DNA of 64,000 nt, taken from Pontibacterium sp049603715. GTDB lineage: Bacteria; Pseudomonadota; Gammaproteobacteria; Pseudomonadales; Balneatricaceae. Positions within the stretch are counted from its first letter, which is position 1. Each line of letters starts with the position of its first letter. The stretch is taken from positions 15,406 through 79,405 of the forward strand of contig JBMYSW010000016.1 in assembly GCA_049603715.1 (NCBI GenBank). The letters are read 5' to 3'. A program made the position numbers and the translations under genes. Positions 60,052 through 64,000 of the stretch are shown here, one piece after another. The notes below the pieces were generated by a model that ran no database searches, was not told where the DNA came from, and worked only from the letters and a program-made list of their open reading frames with translations.

Positions 60052-61968
60052 TTAGGCACCAATTACGCCGCCGTCTTTACGACGAACCACCATAATGGTG
60101 GAGCGAGGTTTGCTGTTGCCGCCCGCAGGGAAGTGCGAGCCGCCTTTTTCACCTGGGTACTGAACGCCTACAAAGACGGTGCGCTGGTCTTCAGAGAAGG
60201 CCAAACCAGTGATTTCACATGACACTGGGCCTGTAGCAAAGCGCACGATCTCGCCTGTGTCTGGGTCGCCACACAACATTTGGTTGTTACCCATACCGGC
60301 AAAGTCACCTTCGTTAGAGTAGTTACCGTCGGTTTGAATCCACAAGCGACCGGCTTTATCAAAGCCAATACCGTCTGGGCTGTTGAACATGTTGTCGCTG
60401 GTGATGTTCGCGCTACCTGCGTTTAGTGTGCCTGGGTGAACGTCTGGGTTACCTGCAATCAGCAACAAGTCCCAAGTGAAGGTGTCACCTGTGTGGTTAG
60501 CATTGGTTGGCCACCAACGAACGATTTGACCGTACTTGTTGCCAATACGTGGGTTCGGGCCGTTAAGCGGTTGCTCTTCGCGGTTACCACGGTGTTTGTT
60601 GTTGGTTAGGGTGCAGAACACCGCTTTGTTGCTTGGGTGTACCGCAACCCACTCAGGACGGTCCATAGTGGTTGCGCCAACAACAGTGGCTGCTTCGCGA
60701 GCGTGAACCAATACGTCGGCTTGGTCAGCAAAGCCGTTGCTTTGGTCTAGGCCGTTTTTGCCGAAGGTCAGCTCTAGCCACTCACCATTGCCTTTCATTT
60801 CGCCTTCTTCGGCGTTAAAGCGTGCAACGTAAAGGGTACCTTCTTCCAACAAGTCGCGATTAGCGGCTGGGTTGCTTGGGCTTACTTTGCCTTTAGATAC
60901 GAACTTGTAAAGGTGCTCGCCGCGCTCGTCGTCGCCTAGGTAAACCACAACATGACCGTCATCGTTCACAGTTAGGGCTGCGTTTTCGTGTTTAAAGCGG
61001 CCCAATGCTGTGCGTTTTTTAGGTGTAGAGGTTGGATCCATTGGATCGATTTCTACGACCCAACCGTGACGGTTTGGCTCTTGTGGGTTTTTCGCAAGGT
61101 CAAAGCGGGCATCGTGCTTAAACCAGTTGTAACGGTTTTTGTTGCCAGCATTTAGGCCGTAGCGTTTTTGATGGGCGTTTAGCTCAACTTCGCTGTCTGA
61201 ACCAAAGTAACCGTGGAAGTTTTCTTCACACGTTAGGTAAGTGCCCCATGGTGTTTGGCCGTTGGCACAGTTGTTAAAGGTACCCAGCGCTTTGGTGCCT
61301 GTTGGGTCGGCATCGGTTTTCACCAAGTCGTGGCCAGCCACAGGGCCGGTCAGTTCCATCTCGGTATTAGCTGTAATACGACGGTTGTATTTGCTGTCTT
61401 TTAGGTAGTTCCAAGTGCCGTCGGCATTACGCTTAATTTCGAATACCGATACGCCGTGTGCCGCTTGGGCTTTTTTTACATCGTCAGCGGTGAGTGCTTT
61501 ACCGCCGTGGTCGAATAGCAAACCGTAGTTGGTGTATTCGTTGTTTACCGCCAGTAGGGCGCGGTCTTCTGAAAGTGGGAAGATGCTCATACCGTCGGTG
61601 TTATCACCAAACTGGCCTGCTTGTGCGGCTGAGTTTTGCTTGCCCGACTCGTCAAAGGCTGGCGCGCCTTTAAGGATTGGATCGCCCCAAGAGATAAGCG
61701 GCTCTGCAATGTAGCCTTCTGGCACGATAAAGTCATCAGCTGTGCTGGTAGGAATGCCCTTGAAACCAATGAGCTTGCTACCCATAGGTGCTTTAGTCGT
61801 GCTCGCCACCGCTTGTGCTAGTGGATGAGCGGCTAAAAACATACCCATGGTGGCAGCTGCGCCACGCAACACGCTGCGACGGCTAACCGCAGTGTTAACA
61901 ATACGTTCTAAATCAGTGTCTTTGTCTAGCGCAAGATCACTGTCGTTATTAATTAGGCTCTTTGTCAT
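60052..61968 (-). CDS. phoX: PhoX-family alkaline phosphatase
   Basis: About 638 residues from MTKSLINNDSDLALDKD, with a twin-arginine signal (SRRSVLRGAAATMGMFLAAH) for folded export. The body matches the DUF839/PhoX propeller (TYLTCEENFHGYFG; VEIDPMDP; GRFKHENAAL; GDDERGEHLYKFVS; SPDGIGFDKAGRLWIQTDGN). PhoX uses calcium and iron and releases phosphate from organic esters in the periplasm. An upstream frame extension of 54 residues is not used because the Tat signal starts here. Confidence 0.88.
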   Translation of the reverse strand: MTKSLINNDSDLALDKDTDLERIVNTAVSRRSVLRGAAATMGMFLAAHPLAQAVASTTKAPMGSKLIGFKGIPTSTADDFIVPEGYIAEPLISWGDPILKGAPAFDESGKQNSAAQAGQFGDNTDGMSIFPLSEDRALLAVNNEYTNYGLLFDHGGKALTADDVKKAQAAHGVSVFEIKRNADGTWNYLKDSKYNRRITANTEMELTGPVAGHDLVKTDADPTGTKALGTFNNCANGQTPWGTYLTCEENFHGYFGSDSEVELNAHQKRYGLNAGNKNRYNWFKHDARFDLAKNPQEPNRHGWVVEIDPMDPTSTPKKRTALGRFKHENAALTVNDDGHVVVYLGDDERGEHLYKFVSKGKVSPSNPAANRDLLEEGTLYVARFNAEEGEMKGNGEWLELTFGKNGLDQSNGFADQADVLVHAREAATVVGATTMDRPEWVAVHPSNKAVFCTLTNNKHRGNREEQPLNGPNPRIGNKYGQIVRWWPTNANHTGDTFTWDLLLIAGNPDVHPGTLNAGSANITSDNMFNSPDGIGFDKAGRLWIQTDGNYSNEGDFAGMGNNQMLCGDPDTGEIVRFATGPVSCEITGLAFSEDQRTVFVGVQYPGEKGGSHFPAGGNSKPRSTIMVVRRKDGGVIGA

Positions 61969-62151
61969 TTTTCCAATCCCTAAGACGTGCAGTAATAAAG
62001 GGCTGATTCTTGCCATAGACTGTGACGAGTCGATGACAAAGAGACACTGTAAAAAACTCTTCACAAATGCACAGTCATAAATACCCCTTTGAGTAGGCCG
62101 TTTGTAAAAGACTTGTCTAGGACTGCCCAAAGGCTGAATTCTAGGCTAATA

Positions 62152-62171
62152 TACTGTATATAAAAACAGTA
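62152..62171 (+). promoter_or_regulatory. LexA (SOS) box upstream of dinB
   Basis: Palindrome TACTGT-N8-ACAGTA with spacer ATATAAAA, a close match to the SOS consensus CTGT-N8-ACAG. It lies 65 bases before the start of the polymerase IV gene and should give damage-inducible expression. Confidence 0.9.
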
Positions 62172-62234
62172 TAATGTTCGTTGTAGGTTTACTGGTCGTT
62201 GCAGGTGTTGTTGCAGGTGTTAAGGGGTACGTGA

Positions 62235-63293
62235 GTGACACGTAAAATTATCCATATTGATGCGGACTGCTTTTTTGCCGCTATCGAAATGCGCGATAAC
62301 CCTGAATTAAGGCAGGTGCCTTTGGCCGTGGGTGGCAGTAGCGACCGGCGTGGTGTGATCGCGACTTGCAACTACCAAGCACGGGAGTTTGGCGTGCGCT
62401 CGGCTATGGCTTCGGCCCATGCACTTAAGCTCTGCCCGCAGTTGGTGATTGTGCGTGGCAATATGGAAAAGTATCGCGAAGCGTCGGTGGTGATGCGAGG
62501 GATTTTTGCCGAGTTTACGCCACTCATCGAGCCATTATCGCTAGATGAAGCCTACCTTGATGTCACCGATTGCCAAGCCTTTGGTGGCAGTGCGACCCGT
62601 ATTGCCCAAGAGATTCAACGACGAATATACGATGCACTTAGCATTACCGTGTCGGCGGGGGTGTCGAACTGTAAGTTTTTAGCCAAAATTGCCAGCGACT
62701 GGAACAAACCCAACGGCTTATTTGTTATTCGCCCCGATCAGGTAGAAGCCTTTGTAAAGGTGTTGCCCGTGAATAAAATCCATGGAGTGGGCAAGGTGAC
62801 CGCAGCAAAGCTGGCCAAGCTGGATATCCATACCTGTGGCGATTTAAGGGAGTGGCCCGAAGAGAAGCTGGCACAGCACTTTGGTCGCTTTGGTTATCGG
62901 TTACACCAGTTTGCCCGAGGTATTGATGAGCGTGCGGTTAAAACTTCTCGAATTCGCAAATCCTTAAGTGTCGAACGTACCTTTCCCGCTGACTTGCCCG
63001 ATGCAAAAGCCTGTTTAAGCTCCGTACCTGCGTTGTTTGAAGAGCTGCAAACCCGCCTTAAACGTTTACCTCGCGAATATTGCGTAAGCAAAGCCTTTGT
63101 GAAGGTAAAGTTTAGCGACTTTACCACCACAACCTTAGAGCGGGTGGGCACCCACGCCGACCCGGCGCATTATCGCACCCTAATGGAAGAAGCCGTGCAA
63201 CGTAAAAACTGCGGTGTGAGGTTATTGGGGTTAGGTGTGCGTTTGGGTGAAGGCGACGATCAGCTCGTCCATGAACAGTTGCCGCTGTTTTAG
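62235..63293 (+). CDS. dinB: DNA polymerase IV
   Basis: 352 residues, Y-family: IHIDADCFFAAIEMRDNP (Asp8), SLDEAYLDVT catalytic acidic pair (Asp and Glu near 103-104), LPVNKIHGVGKVTAAKL helix-hairpin-helix, and a C-terminal sliding-clamp motif QLPLF. GTG start with AGGGG upstream. It bypasses DNA lesions and is under the LexA box upstream. Confidence 0.96.
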   Translation: MTRKIIHIDADCFFAAIEMRDNPELRQVPLAVGGSSDRRGVIATCNYQAREFGVRSAMASAHALKLCPQLVIVRGNMEKYREASVVMRGIFAEFTPLIEPLSLDEAYLDVTDCQAFGGSATRIAQEIQRRIYDALSITVSAGVSNCKFLAKIASDWNKPNGLFVIRPDQVEAFVKVLPVNKIHGVGKVTAAKLAKLDIHTCGDLREWPEEKLAQHFGRFGYRLHQFARGIDERAVKTSRIRKSLSVERTFPADLPDAKACLSSVPALFEELQTRLKRLPREYCVSKAFVKVKFSDFTTTTLERVGTHADPAHYRTLMEEAVQRKNCGVRLLGLGVRLGEGDDQLVHEQLPLF

Positions 63294-63519
63294 CTCATAT
63301 TTGATGCTTTTTGCGCTGAGTGAGTGGAGCTAGCTGTTTAAGACTTCGGTTAAGACAAGTAGCAGTGATACACTCGCCGCCAGTTGAGCAAAAGACGACA
63401 CTCACCTGATACTTATCCCTTAGAAAACATGTTTTGTGGCCTCTTATGTGATTAAGAGGTTGGGGGAAGTGCTGTGTGAGCGTCTAATGTGAAAGTAAGC
63501 ACTGGCTTGGAGAGTGACG

Positions 63520-64000
63520 ATGAAAGCGTATATGTGGGGCGTATTTGCCATTGCCTTGGGGTCTTTTGGCATTGGTACAACAGAATTTATGCCGATGGGG
63601 CTATTACCTGTCATCGCCGAAGGCGTTGATGTGTCTATTCCTAAAGCGGGGCTGCTGGTCAGTGGTTATGCTTTGGGCGTGATGGTGGGCGCGCCGTTTA
63701 TTACCCTGTTTTTAAGTCGTTACAGTCACAAAACGTCGCTATTAGCTTTAATGGGCGTGTTTGTGGTGGGTAATGTGTTTTCGGCTTTGGCCAACAGTTA
63801 CGAAGTGCTCATGGTCGCCCGAGTCGTGACGAGTTTTGCCCATGGTGCGTTTTTTGGTATCGGTGCGCTGGTGGCAATGGGGCTGGCGCCAGCCAACAAA
63901 AAAGGCTCGGCGGTTGCTGCCATGTTTTTAGGTTTAACCATTGCCAACATTGTGGGTGTGCCTGCAACGACATGGTTAGGGCAGACCTTTGATTGGCGCT
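63520..64000 (+). CDS. MFS transporter, AraJ/YdeA-like, truncated by window end
   Basis: The first 160 codons of an open frame starting MKAYMWGVFAIALGSFGIGT, then TTEFMPMGLLPVIAEGVDVS, the N-terminal helices of the AraJ/sugar-efflux MFS group. GGAGAG precedes the ATG. The rest lies outside the window. Confidence 0.85.
   Translation, partial: MKAYMWGVFAIALGSFGIGTTEFMPMGLLPVIAEGVDVSIPKAGLLVSGYALGVMVGAPFITLFLSRYSHKTSLLALMGVFVVGNVFSALANSYEVLMVARVVTSFAHGAFFGIGALVAMGLAPANKKGSAVAAMFLGLTIANIVGVPATTWLGQTFDWR

Noticed and set aside
1..64000. Integrated prophage or insertion sequence
   Set aside because: No phage structural, integrase or transposase gene and no terminal inverted repeats with target duplications were seen.

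Overview
The window is 64 kb of a chromosome from a gammaproteobacterium, most likely a marine or halotolerant one. The gene set points that way: Psp system with a sigma-54 activator, NosP/NahK-type signalling, YacL (UPF0231), DUF4144, DUF6482, LexA-controlled dinB and a periplasmic quinoprotein alcohol dehydrogenase. Base composition is roughly balanced except in one clearly AT-rich island. The genus cannot be fixed from sequence alone.

Layout. (1) 0.2-6.2 kb: a DUF938 methyltransferase-like protein, a NosP-like FIST-domain sensor overlapping a NahK/ErcS'-type hybrid histidine kinase, a convergent LuxR-type response regulator (ErbR/AgmR type) and a secreted rhodanese-like protein of quinoprotein pathways. 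(2) 6.5-11.9 kb: a small membrane protein, pspF and the divergent pspABC operon behind a -24/-12 promoter, then a PAS-containing chemoreceptor. (3) 12-22.9 kb: a quinoprotein alcohol-oxidation cluster with an ABC exporter pair, a beta-propeller protein, periplasmic binding proteins, cytochrome c550 PedF, a SoxYZ-like carrier, a metallohydrolase and the PQQ-dependent dehydrogenase. The dehydrogenase carries the extra Asp typical of lanthanide-dependent enzymes. No pqq biosynthesis gene is present. (4) 23-29.6 kb: YaiI family protein, a zinc alcohol dehydrogenase with a divergent AraC regulator, DUF4144, YacL, katG and a lipoprotein cytochrome P460. (5) 30-40.9 kb: a HicA-like/HTH gene pair, then a complete type I-E CRISPR-Cas locus (cas3, cse1, cse2, cas7, cas5, cas6e, cas1, cas2) and a 17-repeat array whose distal end is decaying. 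(6) 41.2-43.8 kb: a CDKN3-like phosphatase with an ACR3 arsenite exporter, and a lipoprotein hydrolase. (7) 43.8-47.6 kb: an AT-rich island with an overlapping gene pair, a reverse transcriptase of the UG/Abi style and a stand-alone family-A DNA polymerase. It is flanked by a structured leader and by a nested inverted repeat resembling an integron attC site. (8) 47.6-58.8 kb: single-gene accessory enzymes mixed with toxin-antitoxin units (Panacea-type pair, orphan Phd/YefM antitoxin with a toxin remnant, hipB with truncated hipA). (9) 58.9-64 kb: DUF6482, a NYN-domain protein, a Tat-exported PhoX phosphatase, dinB with a LexA box, and the start of an MFS transporter.

How the genes work together. 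NosP, NahK and the LuxR regulator probably form the signalling arm controlling the quinoprotein cluster: homologous genes sit beside exaA in Pseudomonas aeruginosa. Electrons from the dehydrogenase should pass to PedF. The CRISPR-Cas locus, several toxin-antitoxin units and the reverse transcriptase/polymerase pair make the middle of the window rich in candidate defence functions. The RT-PolA pair is the best candidate for an undescribed system.
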